From Phymatolithon calcareum (lineage: Eukaryota > Rhodophyta > Florideophyceae > Hapalidiales), in assembly GCA_977006965.1 (NCBI GenBank), contig OZ345356.1, positions 2,728,001 to 2,792,000 of the forward strand: 64,000 bases of DNA. Reading direction: 5' to 3'. Position numbers and translations under genes: made by a program. Below are positions 51,001 through 62,215 of the stretch, piece by piece. The notes under the pieces are model-generated. The model saw nothing but the letters and a program-made list of their open reading frames with translations. It was not told the DNA's origin and searched no databases. Within the stretch, counting starts at the first letter, position 1, and each line of letters starts with the position of its first letter.

Positions 51001-51479
51001 TTGCCGAGTACGACACTGGGTGGAATTCGGGAGGGGTGTACGAGCTATCAGGCTGTGCCCCTACTGGCACGACGGCGAGTGAAATATGATAAAATGAACA
51101 AACATGGAAAGTTAACCTCTTTCCCGGAGAAAAAAGGTTCCGCAATATGTTCACACGGCGTCGTTTCATGTTGGAAATATGTTGGATGCAACTAAAGCTC
51201 GCCGTGAGCACTAGCCAATTGCGTGCCTTATAGTGTATGATAAGGCCAACATGAAAGCGAACATGAACATATTTTGTTTCGTATAGATACACCCTGAGTG
51301 GGCAACGCGTATTTCGGATCTGGCGGAAAAACCTTAGGGAGCACTGATTTCCTGAAATTATTTTCTGAACCCAATCGCACGATAAAAACGGGCTGATCAC
51401 TCCCTAAAAACGTACATGCGAGTATTCAACGCAAACAATGACAGCACGATGAAAACCATTTTTTCACTACAGTAGCACC
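51001..51479. other. 5' flank of HARBI1-like gene; short inverted repeat
   Basis: ttagggagcactgat at 51,335 and atcactccctaa near 51,394-51,405 form a loose inverted pair. No gene was recognised. This would be the expected place for one Harbinger end. Confidence 0.4.
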
Positions 51480-52500
51480 AGATTCAGTGCATCGCTTGAG
51501 GGCATGGCGCACATGGAATGACTTCTCCACACGCTCCGAACGACTTCCATTGGAGGAATGTTTCGCACGACTGCATAAGGTACTGTAAGAATGATGTTCA
51601 GTATTGCAAACACGGAGCATCCGAAGAGGGAGGTAGGGGTCGGACCGGACCGCATAATGCGTAGTTTTGATAAGAAATTTTGGAAATCAGGACGGATTAC
51701 TCACGACATTTTGGAAAACGGATTCGGATTGGATTAAGTTTTTTCTTTTTTTAACGTAATGGAATGGAATAGAACCGCTAAATAGTTACATTAATCGTGC
51801 GCGGAACGGATTTTTTAGAATCGTAAGGCCGAATCCGATTGAGAATAAGGAAAAAAACTAATATTTAAGATTTGAATTTTTGGAAGCGGAGGCTGATCCG
51901 AAAAAGTCGCCATATACGTGGCACAGTACACGACGGGTCGGGCTTCATCCACCCATTCACGGATGCGGATCGGATTGATTTTGAGAAACTAGCCAGTAAA
52001 CGCGGAAGCGGATTGAAAAATTTTCAATATTTTCGAAATGGAGTGGATTTGAAACTGTCCGGTCCAACCCCTAGTGCGAGGAGACCGAAGAGGTCAAGTG
52101 CAACAGAACACAGGGAGAGACGAGTTCCTCTAGGTTCAGGAAGAATATAAAGCGATTGCTGGAATCCAAAACTAGTGTAATCAAAACATTCAATTGGCAA
52201 GAGCGCTGATTCTGGCGTCACGTGGGCACTGGAATGAAAATCAGTGGTGCGAGGGGTGGGGGGAGGAACTGAGTGGGCAGTGCAAGACAGGCATTTTTAT
52301 CTGTGAAGTAGAGGTTGGGGGAAGCGTAAATGCAATGTTCAGGGTGCTCATTGCCACTGGGTGGGAACATTATTCAAGTTAATACACGCGATGGGCATGA
52401 GCGGCTGGATGGGAGCTCGTGATATGTTCAGAATGCATTTTGAGGTAGCAGGCAACAAGTTTCATGGGGTTATTAGAAGAACGATTTACCAGTTACTCCT
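51480..52500 (+). repeat. Segmental duplication, copy 1 (with MITE insert)
   Basis: Segments 51,515-51,633 and 52,074-52,490 match 52,925-53,040 and 53,040-53,450 in order (cggagcatccgaag; tcaaaacattcaatt; cacgtgggcactg; gcaatgtt(c/a)agggtgctcattgc). Copy 1 holds a 440-bp insert that copy 2 lacks. Confidence 0.78.
51634..52073. mobile_element. hAT-type MITE, 440 bp
   Basis: Termini taggggtcggaccgga and tccggtccaacccct(a) are inverted repeats with one mismatch, and fit the hAT YARNG rule. The flanking octamers gagggagg (51626-51633) and gtgcgagg (52074-52081) match at six of eight positions, a decayed 8-bp target duplication. The paralogous segment near 53,030 lacks the insert. Inside are several cggattcggatt motifs and no coding capacity. 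Confidence 0.8.
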
Positions 52501-52504
52501 TCCG

Positions 52505-52930
52505 TAGTACACTCTACTTGCAGTTCTTTTCCTGCAACGCAACAACCCGTTTCGACAAACTTCGAAACGGATGCACAAGCCTCTTCTTCTCACCCGCCAG
52601 TCTATCGCAGTGATAACTCCTCTCAACCACGTTGCCAGCAATTTTCCTCTTAACTTCATTCACCTCCCTCGCCCCACTCGCAACCTCCCTCCACATCTCG
52701 CGGAACTTCGCGCGGTAGCGCAACGCACACCCACCTCGCAACTGTCTTAATCTATCTCAGTCATTTGCGCACGTTACTAATATCCGACTTGCTCTTCGGG
52801 CGCAACTTCGACTTTGTCGCCATTACGCGATCGAAGTGACCCTTCATTCTCCTCAATTACTTTGCCCGCGTTTCGTCGGCAACCTGCACTCTTTGCCCAT
52901 GCGCAAAGGCGAGAGCAAGAAATGTAACGA
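52505..52930 (-). pseudogene. Decayed coiled-coil gene family member, copy 1
   Basis: About 420 bp are similar to 60,075-60,490. The minus strand reads RYRAKFREMWREVASGAREV, NEVKRKIAGNVVERSYHCDRLA, GEKKRLV, a Lys/Arg/Glu-rich helical sequence. Frames differ upstream. Shared DNA includes ccgtagtaca(c/g)tctacttgcag and caacgcaacaacccgtttcg. Confidence 0.6.
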
Positions 52931-53460
52931 CTTCTCCATACACGATGCATAAACAACTTCCGGTGGAAGAATGTTTTGCACAACGGCGTAGGGTAAGAAG
53001 GATGAATTGTAAAACACAGAGCATCCGAAGTGGGAGGAGACCGAAGATGTCAGGTACAAGACAACACGGGAAGATACGAGTTTCTCTAGATTCAGGAAGA
53101 AGCTAAGAGATTGATAGAATCTACAAGTATTGTCATCAAAACATTCAATTTGCAAGAGCGCTGATTTTGCGGTCACGTGGGCACTGCGATGTAAATCAAC
53201 TGTACGAAGGGTGGGGGAGGAAGTGTATGGACCATTCAAGACAGAAATTTATATCTGTGGAGCAGAGGTGCAGGGAGGCGGAAATGCAATGTTAAGGGTG
53301 CTCATTGCTACTGGATGAGAACAGTATTCAATTCAAGATATGGTATGAGCATGAGTGGCTCGGTGGGAGCTTGTCATGTGGCCAAATACATTTTTGAGCT
53401 AGCGGGCAACAAACTCCAAGAGGTAATTAGAAGAGCGCCAAGCATGGAACATGAGCTGAG
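52920..53460 (+). repeat. Segmental duplication, copy 2 (empty MITE site)
   Basis: Partner of 51,480-52,500. The empty site reads cgaagtgggaggagaccgaag, fixing the MITE boundaries in copy 1. Confidence 0.75.
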
Positions 53461-53842
53461 AGTGTACCATTGCACAAAGCAAGGATCACATGATGAAGCA
53501 CAAAAAAATTCGTGAATCGCTGATTATGGGCGGGTTAGACCCACACGACATCTAAGGGATTTCAAGGTGCCCATTTAGTACGACAAGTATCTAAGAAAGA
53601 GACTGCATCTCAAACTAGAACATGCAATCATGGGCACCAATGCGTTTACAATATAGTTTATTTCATCACTGCGTTTTCTTGTAGGAAACACAGAAGCACA
53701 TGCAAGTCTCTCACCATTATTCCACGCAATGCCATTCTGGTTGCCTTTACTTCTGGAATCGTATAAATGCCGATTTGTAGGATTCTAGAAGCGAAGGCAA
53801 CAAACTATCAACCAATCACTCTCGTCTCTTGCCATTTACAAG

Positions 53843-54442
53843 ATGGACTCTTACTCAAGACAGGAACTGGAGCTGGCGGTTTTGAGTCTTACGAGACAAA
53901 AGGCAGAACTGAGAGATGAATTGGCGTACGAGAAGAGAAAACCTGATCGCCTGCACACACGAACCGAAAGACAGACAGAAATAATTGTTAATTTGCGTAC
54001 GACATTTCAAAGTCTTGAGTTCATGTCGGGCAGTGGAAGGGGACCTGAGGAATCGACTATTGTTGAACAAGAGGAAAACGTTGGTACATTCTCATGTCTG
54101 CCAGTGCGACGGGTCTCCAAGTTTCTAAGTAATGGATTGAGTAGATTTCCAATCAAGAAAAAGAAGCCGTCTTCCAAGTCCAATTATTTCGACTTTCAGG
54201 AATACAAGGGGTTTGCGGAGCGTCAACATGCAGCTCAGGCTTCCGTTTTGGACGCCATCGAGGCGATTAAAGACTTTGAATCAAAGGGTAAAGTAAAGGG
54301 CACAGAGCTGTAGAAGATCAAGGAGGCTCTAGAGAATATTCTTGAAGAGCCTCGAACGGAGAAAAGATCTGACAGTGCAACTGCTCAACCTAGCTTGTTC
54401 CAAGCGGTGGTGAGCCGGCTCAAAGGTGGATTACGGTCGTAA
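53843..54442 (+). pseudogene. Coiled-coil protein gene with in-frame TAG
   Basis: The ATG at 53843 opens MDSYSRQELELAVLSLTRQK, AELRDELAYEKRKPDRL, a clear coiled coil, then a basic patch (RFPIKKKKPSSKS) and another helix (RQHAAQASVLDAIEAIKDF). A TAG at 54311-54313 is followed in the same frame by IKEALENILEEPRTEK to a TAA at 54440-54442 (199 sense codons in all). No transposon motifs are seen. The protein could end at the TAG (156 aa) or the gene is recently disabled. Function unknown; coiled coil suggests a structural or assembly role. Confidence 0.5.
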
Positions 54443-55855
54443 ATGTAAGAGTGTTTGGAAGCTCGATTAGAAAGGAATACGTAGAAAAAGCAGAGCTGCA
54501 AAGTGCGGCCCGAATCTTCAAGACCATTTCAAAAAACTAGCCAGCTATAATTATAAATGAAAGCGCTAACACTGTCGTAGGCAACTCGGAGGGAGGAAGT
54601 ATTACATGTAAAAAATATCCACTTCCTCAGGTTGGAATCGTTGCCACGTGAGAGGGCACTCAGTTTACCCATCGGCAGAGACCGAATCACTTGTAGATTG
54701 CTGGATTACTCTCCCGTCGCCTTTGCCTCAACCAGATGCATTTTCAATACATGCGTTGCGCATATATTCGTAACACTGTGAGGCTAAGTTGCTTCTTGTG
54801 GAATCGTGCAATGGCGAGCGGCAGGAAGAGAAGAAACGTGCTATAAGAAATACGGCTTTCTAGACCCATAGGGACTAACGCATTCATTTTTAAGGCTCTG
54901 AGGCTTGTTTAAAACTTTAATTAAAAAGTTTGTTTTCAAACTGAAACCGGGAAGCAGAGGACCTCTGGTGTGCTTCGCTTCAATCTCAAGAAGGTTGTGT
55001 CCAATGAGTCTCCAGAAAGCAAGGAGGGGCGACACTTGAGGAGCGATAAGGTCACTTTGAAACGAACAAGCACAGGCGATAAACAATGCCACGGGAACAC
55101 CTCCGCCTGTCATAGAGGCAACGCAGAGCCCCTACGAAACGTCCCCTGGCACGGAGGTGCCGTCGCCTAGTTCCGAATCAGAGATGGTTGATTGCAGAGT
55201 GGAGCTGGTTCTTGTGAACCCTTTTGAATACCAGCATCTTGCATTTTGGAGGCCAGACGGTGCAACATGATGGTTTACCGTAATGCGCAGCATCTGAGTA
55301 GCAAAATGGTTTCCAAAGAGAGCTTCCTCTTCAGCAGACAGCTGTACTGAAGATAGTCGTATGGTACTTTAGAACGTACGGCTTAGCAAGCCGCACGCTG
55401 TGTGCACTCTCGCAATAAAGAAAAAATATAAACAGATAGCTCGTTGAACGCTGTACAGTATATCCGTCGTTGTGTAACCGCAGCTGATGCCGGCGTGCAG
55501 AAATCATGACGCATGAGTGCCAATAGCAAGTCACGTATGGACCTTGATGGCCTAGATCCTTTCTTGAGGGCATCAGGAGTATTATCTAGGAAAAGTATTA
55601 GTAGCTTCTATTTCCGCACGATCCGCAGATGCACGTGCACGCACCCCCTTCACAATATGTGGCAGCGGAGCGCACGTATGTGCCTCTTCATGTGGCTTTG
55701 TCGACTATCCTCTCAAGAACAAGTCACCTGTGGGACAAGGCCCAGGTTCAATAAAAGAAAACAAATTATACGCACGATATATGTCAGTGGCGGCATCGAC
55801 CAAGCAAATACAACAAAAATGTCGAGACGTAAAAGTACAACACAAATTTACGGCA
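54443..55855. other. No convincing gene
   Basis: Frames at 54970-55170 (+), 55113-54841 (-) and 55513-56136 (+) show no recognisable motifs, and the last runs through repeats. gggacaaggcccaggttcaataaaagaaaacaaa at 55,733-55,766 looks like a retroelement 3' end. Confidence 0.35.
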
Positions 55856-55859
55856 CGCT

Positions 55860-56035
55860 AACGCTGCGTTTGCGCGTGGTCTCTTGCGAGGAGATCGATG
55901 AGGTCGAGCGCAGACGCCATTGCATTTTTTGCAAATTACGGCGTCGTTGCCTCGGTGGTGGTATTCGTGGATTCTGTATTCACTTCGACGTTTTTTGCGA
56001 TCAAGTTCATGGCTTTTTTTATAGTCAAATGAAGA
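55860..56035 (-). pseudogene. Asn/Thr-rich small protein family, copy 1
   Basis: The minus strand reads MNLIAKNVEVNTESTNTTTE, ATTP, stop, FAKNAMASALDLIDLLARDH. This matches the copy at 57.5-57.68 kb (NANHFEAHTAFNKTTTESTA, VKNAMASALDLVVLLAK). One stop breaks it. Confidence 0.5.
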
Positions 56036-56055
56036 GCTTCTTCTACAAGATCATA

Positions 56056-56153
56056 TTGACAGAATCCAGCCAAAACCTCTTGACACTAGGAAAACTGCCC
56101 CAAGCGTCAGCAGATCCGTTGGTAACTTTTAAATAAAATCTACCTTTCTTCTT
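56056..56153 (+). mobile_element. T-family retroposon with 19-bp TSD
   Basis: The insert (agaatccagccaaaacctc, actgccccaagcgtcagcag, ggtaacttttaaataaaatctac, (ttc)n) is flanked by cttcttctacaagatcata at 56037-56055 and 56154-56172. The long duplication and 3' microsatellite tail are hallmarks of target-primed retroposition of a 5'-truncated copy. Confidence 0.85.
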
Positions 56154-56172
56154 CTTCTTCTACAAGATCATA

Positions 56173-57240
56173 CGATTTATGCTTCATAACTATCAGTATG
56201 CGAGTGATGATGAATCGATTATTGAGCGGCATCAGGGAAGTATTGGGAATGGGCCATATTATTTTGTTCTGCGTTCGCGACGCAAGTGCTGATGGATTCT
56301 TGGGGAGGCTCATGCTGCACAGCGCGTGATTCCGATTGCCAGAGAGTGCATGTAAGCTGGAGCTCAGCACCACGAGTCGGCATGCAGCCAGCGGAAAAAC
56401 GTCAGTGGAAAAGCTTAAGAATAAGATCAATGAAAGAGAACTACCTTGCCATCTGACTCGCTTGGCGGGTACAATGTGACCAAAGAGCAAAAGAGCATGT
56501 CATAAGCAAGTTATGCTCCCGCTTGCTAGTCGATCTCGTTCAAGCGATTGGCAAGCCTCGTCACGTCCATATTCACGAAATATGCAACAAATCGTCCTTA
56601 ATTAAGGCATCTCCAAAATTAATTCCCCAAACGGCATACAAGAATCGTAGTAATATTCTCGTAAACCATCGCAAACCCAGAACGTAGGTCGCAACATTCG
56701 TAGGGTCCCCCGCAGTCACGTAAAGAGTGCAACTGTGCATCTCTATTTTTTCCCCTCACTTCGTTCCATATCGCCACATTGCACTGCGCAATAGCACAAA
56801 CACGCTGAAGCACAATACCAGCTCCCAAATTCCATGCCAGGTATGCCGTCCCATCGCAGGAAGTATCGCGGGAAAACCACCGCTGAGTGAATTTACTAAA
56901 TGTGGCGTTTCATGACATCTCACCGTTGCGCAAATAATTCTCAACACCATCGCGAACTTTTGGCCTGCCCAATCAGGACATATCACGGGGCTGGTGAGTG
57001 AAGAAAGCAGGTCAGCATTAGGTGCTGGTGCACGTGTATTGTGAATTTGGGATGACATTATTTCACAGCACCTTGCAAGGGCTCTCACCTCCATCTTCTT
57101 TTCTTGATAGTTATTAGACATAAATCGTATTATCTTGTGGCAGAGGGACTTGGTTTGTCCAAAAAAAGAGACCGTTTCTTTCAAAATTGAAGAGAAACAT
57201 GACAACCCTCAACAACCACTTCGAACAAGCTGAGCAATGA
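56173..57240. other. No convincing gene
   Basis: Some DNA at 56,165-56,220 resembles 57,805-57,860 (tacgattt(a/g)tgcttcataact), so the flanks of the small gene family were duplicated too. Minus frames such as 57205-56756 lack recognisable motifs. Confidence 0.35.
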
Positions 57241-57420
57241 ACCACAACATGAAATTGATCGAAAGAAACTTCGGAATGCGCACCGTATCGAATACAAACA
57301 TCAAACAGGTGACGACACCTGCGATCACCGTAATTTGTAAAAAGGGCAATCGCGTACATGATACTGACAAGGCTCATGATGCAAGACGAAAAGCATGCAT
57401 GGACTATAAACGTCAGTGAC
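57241..57420 (+). pseudogene. Asn/Thr-rich small protein family, copy 2 (opposite strand)
   Basis: The plus strand reads NMKLIERNFGMRTVSNTNIK, QVTTPAITVICKKGNRV, related to DLNANHFEAHTAFNKTTTES, TAPVMTVIVKN on the minus strand at 57.6 kb. Confidence 0.4.
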
Positions 57421-57496
57421 CACTTTGACAAAGTAGAGATGAAAAGAATGTGACCTAGACTTACTTCCAAACTTTAGTTTACCAACACAAACTTCC

Positions 57497-57784
57497 GACA
57501 TGCTATGGCTGCGCTTGCGCGCGGCCTTTTGCGAGAAGAACGACGAGGTCGAGTGCGGACGCCATTGCATTTTTTACAATTACCGTCATCACCGGTGCCG
57601 TCGACTCTGTGGTGGTTTTGTTGAATGCAGTGTGCGCTTCGAAGTGGTTGGCGTTCAGATCCATGTTGCACTCTGTGGTTCGGCTTCTAAGAGTTAGGAA
57701 GTGGTTGTTGAGGGCTTTGGTCTGCTTGTCGGCGTCTTGCGGAAATCTTCCACCAGAAACGAAATGGTTGCCTTTTGTAGACAA
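57497..57784 (-). CDS. Asn/Thr-rich small protein family, copy 3 (93-codon frame)
   Basis: An open frame from 57784 (MSTKGNHFVSGGRFPQ) runs through KALNNHFLTLRSRTTE, DLNANHFEAHTAFNKTTTES, TAPVMTVIVKNAMASALDLV to the region near 57,503. NHF recurs three times at near-regular intervals, so the protein may be repetitive. It is the least damaged of three copies within 2 kb. No signal peptide. Function unknown; expansion suggests a lineage-specific family. Confidence 0.4.
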
Positions 57785-57849
57785 ATCGAGTCCGGAACGC
57801 GCGATAATACGATTTGTGCTTCATAACTTTCAAGACTAGCCAGTGACGG

Positions 57850-58500
57850 TGATGGGAGCTTTTTCAATGTGCCGTGCTATCCCTTCAGACCGCATTCGCA
57901 CTACAGCGGAGCAAGCGCGTTACCAATGCACTGTTAACATCAGTTAACAGTGCCCAGAAATGCCCTGATAGGTCAAGATAGAAGTTTGAGTTGCGCCTCG
58001 AAACTTGTGGAGCCTTTGTGAGATGCCATGGAAGCCATTTAGCTCTAAGTTTAGGTGGCTCTAATTGGCGGCGACTTCCTCTGCTAATATTTGCGAATAC
58101 GGCGTTGGTGAGAGCACAAGATACTAGACACGAAATATGGAAGACGACCCCGTGTGAGATGGTGCAGAGGTCACAGCCAAGAGACGTATAGTTATACCGC
58201 TTGAAATGATTGCACAGAGTAGAGAAATATCAAACAGTGCACTTTAAGAACAAACTTGCGTTTACTCTCGTCTTGAACTCTTCAATCGCCTTCCCCTTGA
58301 AACTCGGAACAGAGCTCATATACGCACACATCAAACCAAGCATTTCCTGATCGATCCCGCCGTGTCATCTGTCCCTAATCACGAATCTTGCGAGTGAAAA
58401 TCGCGGGCTTATTCACAACTTATCCAAAAACAGTGGTTTCCTCTCCTGATCCAAATCATTAATGGTGCTGTCTCTACCGCGACACGCCATCATCGCAGAG
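57850..58500. other. No gene recognised
   Basis: A 13-bp imperfect palindrome tgttaacatcagttaaca at about 57,932-57,949 is the only structure noted. Confidence 0.35.
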
Positions 58501-59632
58501 CGCAAAAGTTACGTTTCGCGCCAAAAAGAAAATGCTGCGCCTATTCGTCCACACATTACGCTCTCTGAAATGGCGATCATTCCAAACCACACACGAACAA
58601 TATTCTCATCCGCCGCATCCTCAAAAACCCGCTGCACATGCGCATAAAGTACGAGAAACGCCACAAACTCGCGATGTCGAATGAACCATCCAGAGCTCTT
58701 CGCCATCGTGAACCCTATATGACGAAATATTGGGTTGCGCAATATGAGCGACTCGTTCATCTCAGTCGCAATATCCTCCTTCTGCATTTCTTTCTTACGT
58801 TCCACGCGCGCCAGACGCCATCACGGAATCGACAAATATTTGTCCAACTCTGGTCATCCGCATTTGCCCATTCGATGAAGGAGAGGCGACGTTTGCGCAC
58901 GGAGTGGTCGCCAAGAAGCTAGCCGATGAGCGTCTGTCGCGTGGTAGGATTGTCGGCGCCGGGGAGATAGACGAAATAGACGAACCACACGCCGGACGCT
59001 AATAGATGCGCGACACCGGAGAGATAGTTGTATGCGAGTGCGATGCCGCGATAGGTTTCAAACTCGCGCGGCACAGCGTATAAATCGCCGACAGCGCGCG
59101 TTTGTGAGTTCTGATCGAGCTTCTGACAGCATTTGTGAGACAATGTCGTCCTCTAGTAGGGAGACGTCGAAATGCACCGCGAAGAAGTTGCGCGTGTTGC
59201 GATCACATAGCGCGCGCAGAAGACGGGGGATTAATGACACATCGCGTCGCTTGCCTGGACGAAGTACGCGACTAGGACGTCGTGTGCGCGTAGATGGGCA
59301 CAAAGGGAAAACAGGATGAAGGCGATGATGACGATGGCAGATACGATGCGGCGCAGTAGCGTGCTGTGGCAGCGGCTACGAGGGCGGAACGAAGCTCGCA
59401 GCGGCCGCATTGCGCGTCAAGTTGGCGGTATGGGCATCGCCGCGGATAAGACTGCACGTAGGACGCGTAGCGCTACAATTAGTATTGTGGTCCATTCTGT
59501 TCCCTGGCCGGGGTGCGAGCGCAGGTGCGGGAATTTCCGGAAGTTGGATGCCGGGGCTGTAAATTTGTCTCGTTGCAATTCTGCAGCGACTGGGGGCTGC
59601 GGGAAATGCAAATCTACGTCATTCTGAGCCAC
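58500..59632 (-). pseudogene. Decayed membrane-protein-like gene
   Basis: Minus frames in sequence carry a hydrophobic span (TTILIVALRVLRAVLSAAM, about 59,490), SLLEDDIVSQMLSEARSELT (about 59,140), YRGIALAYNYLSGVAHLLAS then GVWFVYFVYLPG (about 59,000), and SSGWFIRHREFVAFLVLYAH with VQRVFEDAADENIVRVWFGM (about 58,650). Several frameshifts separate them. Higher GC than flanks and multi-span character suggest a dead multi-TM gene. No family is recognised. Confidence 0.4.
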
Positions 59633-59671
59633 TGTCGTTAAGAAGTGAGTATCATATCATACATTTATGGG

Positions 59672-59850
59672 GAAGAAGAAGAAATGTAGATTGTTACTTA
59701 AAAGATACCAACCCATCTGCTGACGGTTGGGGCAACTTTCCTGGTGCCAAGATGTTTTGGCTGGATTCTGTCTACGTAGGAGTTTCTTTTTTGTTGGTGT
59801 AGCGCGATTCAGTGGGGTACAAAAACCTTCCTCTGGTCTCCAGTTGGCAA
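59672..59850 (-). repeat. T-family retroposon, near full length
   Basis: The reverse complement reads ctggagaccagaggaaggttt, gtaccccactgaatcgcg, gtagacagaatccagccaaa, gttgccccaaccgtcagcag, and ends in (ttc)4. Confidence 0.78.
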
Positions 59851-60074
59851 GTTAAGATATTACAGGAAAAAAGAACAGGGACCCTGTCAACATGATTCGG
59901 AGCTGAGGTCGCATATGGAGGGACAGCGTGTTTGTAACGTTGAACTCCATGCATAACAACGCTCGTTCATCGCATTCGCCTGCTCCCGTTTCCGCGTAGC
60001 TTCTCGACTTTCTGTCCAAAGAACCCGTCCCCCAACATCCAGCCACGTGATCTGCACACGTCAATTTTTACAAG

Positions 60075-60490
60075 TTTACATCTTCCGTAGTACAGTCTAC
60101 TTGCAGTTATTCTCCTGCAACGCAACAACCCGTTTCGACAAACTTCAAACAGTATCCACGAGCCTCTTCTTCTCCTTCGCCAGCCTATCGCGGTGGTAAC
60201 TCCTCTCCATCACCTTGCCCGCGATATTCCTCTTAACTTCATCCAACTCCATCGCCCCCCTCGCAACCTCCCTTCGCACCTCGCCGAACTCCGCGCGGTA
60301 GCACAGCGCACATATACCTTGCAACCTTCTTAATCTACCCCAGCAATTCGCGCACGTTACTAATATCCGCTTCGTGCGCAACTTCGACTTTGTGTCCATG
60401 ACACGATCAAAGTGACCCTTCATTCTCCTCAATTACTTTGCCTACGTCTTGTCACGCAGCCTGTGCGCTTTTCGCACACGTAAAGGCGAG
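60075..60490 (-). pseudogene. Decayed coiled-coil gene family member, copy 2
   Basis: The minus frame 60432-60145 has TKSKLRTKRILVTCANCWGR, LCYRAEFGEVRREVARGAME, DEVKRNIAGKVMERSYHRDR and LAKEKKRLVDTV, matching 52.5-52.9 kb. A preceding minus frame (60726-60442, MKHVLLVRGGTTRCG...RGWGSVDTRSQFGYRIYG) may belong to the same gene. Confidence 0.5.
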
Positions 60491-60750
60491 AGCAATTGAC
60501 GCATTCGCGCGGTGTCCTTCCCATAGGATGCAGCCTTCCCGTAGATCCGGTAGCCAAACTGCGAACGCGTGTCCACACTGCCCCAACCGCGATAAACAGC
60601 AGCAACTCCGCGCGTGTCGATGAAGACGTCAATTTGTCCACCGACTGCACGCACGCCTTGTTCTCGCAAAGCGCATCTCATCCCGCAGCGCGTTGTTCCT
60701 CCCCGCACAAGCAGCACGTGCTTCATTATCCGCTCTACCTTGTCTCGCGG

Positions 60751-61250
60751 CTAGCGCGTGAGCGCTTTGTGAATGCACGCGGTCTCCTGCCGGCACACGC
60801 GAGTCGGGATGACTTTCCTTGGGAATGTACTGTCGCCGCGCCAGGACGGCGATCGGCAGACGCCCGATCCGAACCCGGCCTTGTGGTGAGCGCGCAGGAC
60901 GTTCTCGCAGCGGCGGAACTTGTGCAGGGTGGTGAAGATGGAGCAGCGGTGATCGGATTCGTAGAACAAGCCGAGGGCAAAAAGAAGAAAGCGAAAGAGG
61001 AAAAGTAGGGTTAGTCAGGAGCGCCATGCAGACTTCGCCGCGATGAACGCGGAGATGCATGGCGTTCGACGTTTGCTCGGACAATGGGCGGCATGGCACA
61101 TGGACGGCGGAGAGCCTATGTAGGCGCAATAGGCACGAATTCGGTATTGGCGACTGCCAACATGACGAATGGCGGGCGTTTGGACTGCTGCGGTCCACCG
61201 CCGCGCCAGGCACGTGTGCGGCAGAGTCAATTCGCGGTACCGCGCTCGCC
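60751..61250 (-). pseudogene. Cys/His-rich fragment, uncertain
   Basis: The frame 60969-60751 contains FYESDHRCSIFTTLHKFRRC, ENVLRAHHKAGFGSGVC, VCRQETACIHKALTR, with Cys and His spacing like a zinc-binding module. The frame upstream (61230-61015) has YCAYIG and MCHAAHCPSKRRTPC. The plus-strand frame at 60496-61008 overlaps and looks like a shadow. No family is recognised. Confidence 0.3.
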
Positions 61251-62215
61251 AAAGTTATCCGGCGGTTGCGGTCGACAAGGTACGAGGGAGAAGTAGATTG
61301 ATCGGCTGCGAGCGCACTGATTTGCTTGACGTGAAGGTAAGGTTACAGTACCTGCTATCATGGGAAAGTAAAAAGAGCGGGAGGAAAGCAAATTTTCGAT
61401 GAATCAAAAAAATAAATAAAAATGAGCAGTCGTTTCTGCAAGCAAAATTATGAGGGAATTGATGTATCAGCAAAATTATTGAATTTAATGTACTCGTGTT
61501 CACCTGCCACGGCGTATTCGAGAACGTCACCCAATAAACGCTCACTGCAGTGGTTACAGAGAGCAAAGCAATTGACAGTGTCCACGTGGCTCCAACGCCT
61601 CACCGGGGGAGCGAACTGGTGCCAGAAACGACCTTGTCGTAGACGGTAGGAGCATTGATATGAGGACGAAAAATGACACTTGTACAATGTGGAATTTAAT
61701 CGATAAGGTTGGCTCTTTACTGCGTGGTATAAGTCATACTCTATCTGCTCGTCGAGCACAGGGGTGTAAAGGCGCGCGTAAATGCGCAGTTTGTTATTGT
61801 TCGGGGTTGCGGTGACATTCATTCAAAGACGAGAGTGGAGCACATTAAGAGCAATGATGTTTAGCGAACATTCCACAGGGAAGAAGGGCCTAATGCTCGT
61901 CGAGAGATATGTATTTTGCACTGGAACAGGACGACTATCAATCTCTGTCTTTATACAAGCAGACTGGCAAAAGAGATTGATGGGCACATACCTGAGCATC
62001 AGGCGCAGAAGATTAACTTTCTTCTGTATACCTTCGCAAAATGCAAATTGCCTTTTCTATTTTCAGAGCAGATCTAACGTACTAGATGTGTATTTGAATT
62101 GAATGCCAAAGAAAGAGTTCATGATTTAGTTCTGCACGAGAGGCAACCAGGACGTCCTGGATAGTCATGAGCAATTTTATTAAATATATTGTGTAAAATA
62201 TGAAGGGAAGCCATA
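61251..62215. other. No gene recognised
   Basis: Short frames on both strands (61822-61448 minus, 61782-62102 plus) without recognisable motifs. Confidence 0.35.

Noticed and set aside
4850-54313. Recoding of TAG as sense, suggested by in-frame TAG at 4850, 44109 and 54311
   Set aside because: Two of the three genes also carry frameshifts and other stops, and intact genes in the window end normally, so ordinary decay explains the pattern.
55513-56136. 207-codon plus-strand frame
   Set aside because: It runs through the antisense of the Asn/Thr-rich family copy and into a T-family insertion, so it is a chance composite.
60496-61008. 170-codon plus-strand frame
   Set aside because: Overlaps better-looking Cys/His-rich minus-strand frames in GC-rich DNA; no motif and biased composition.
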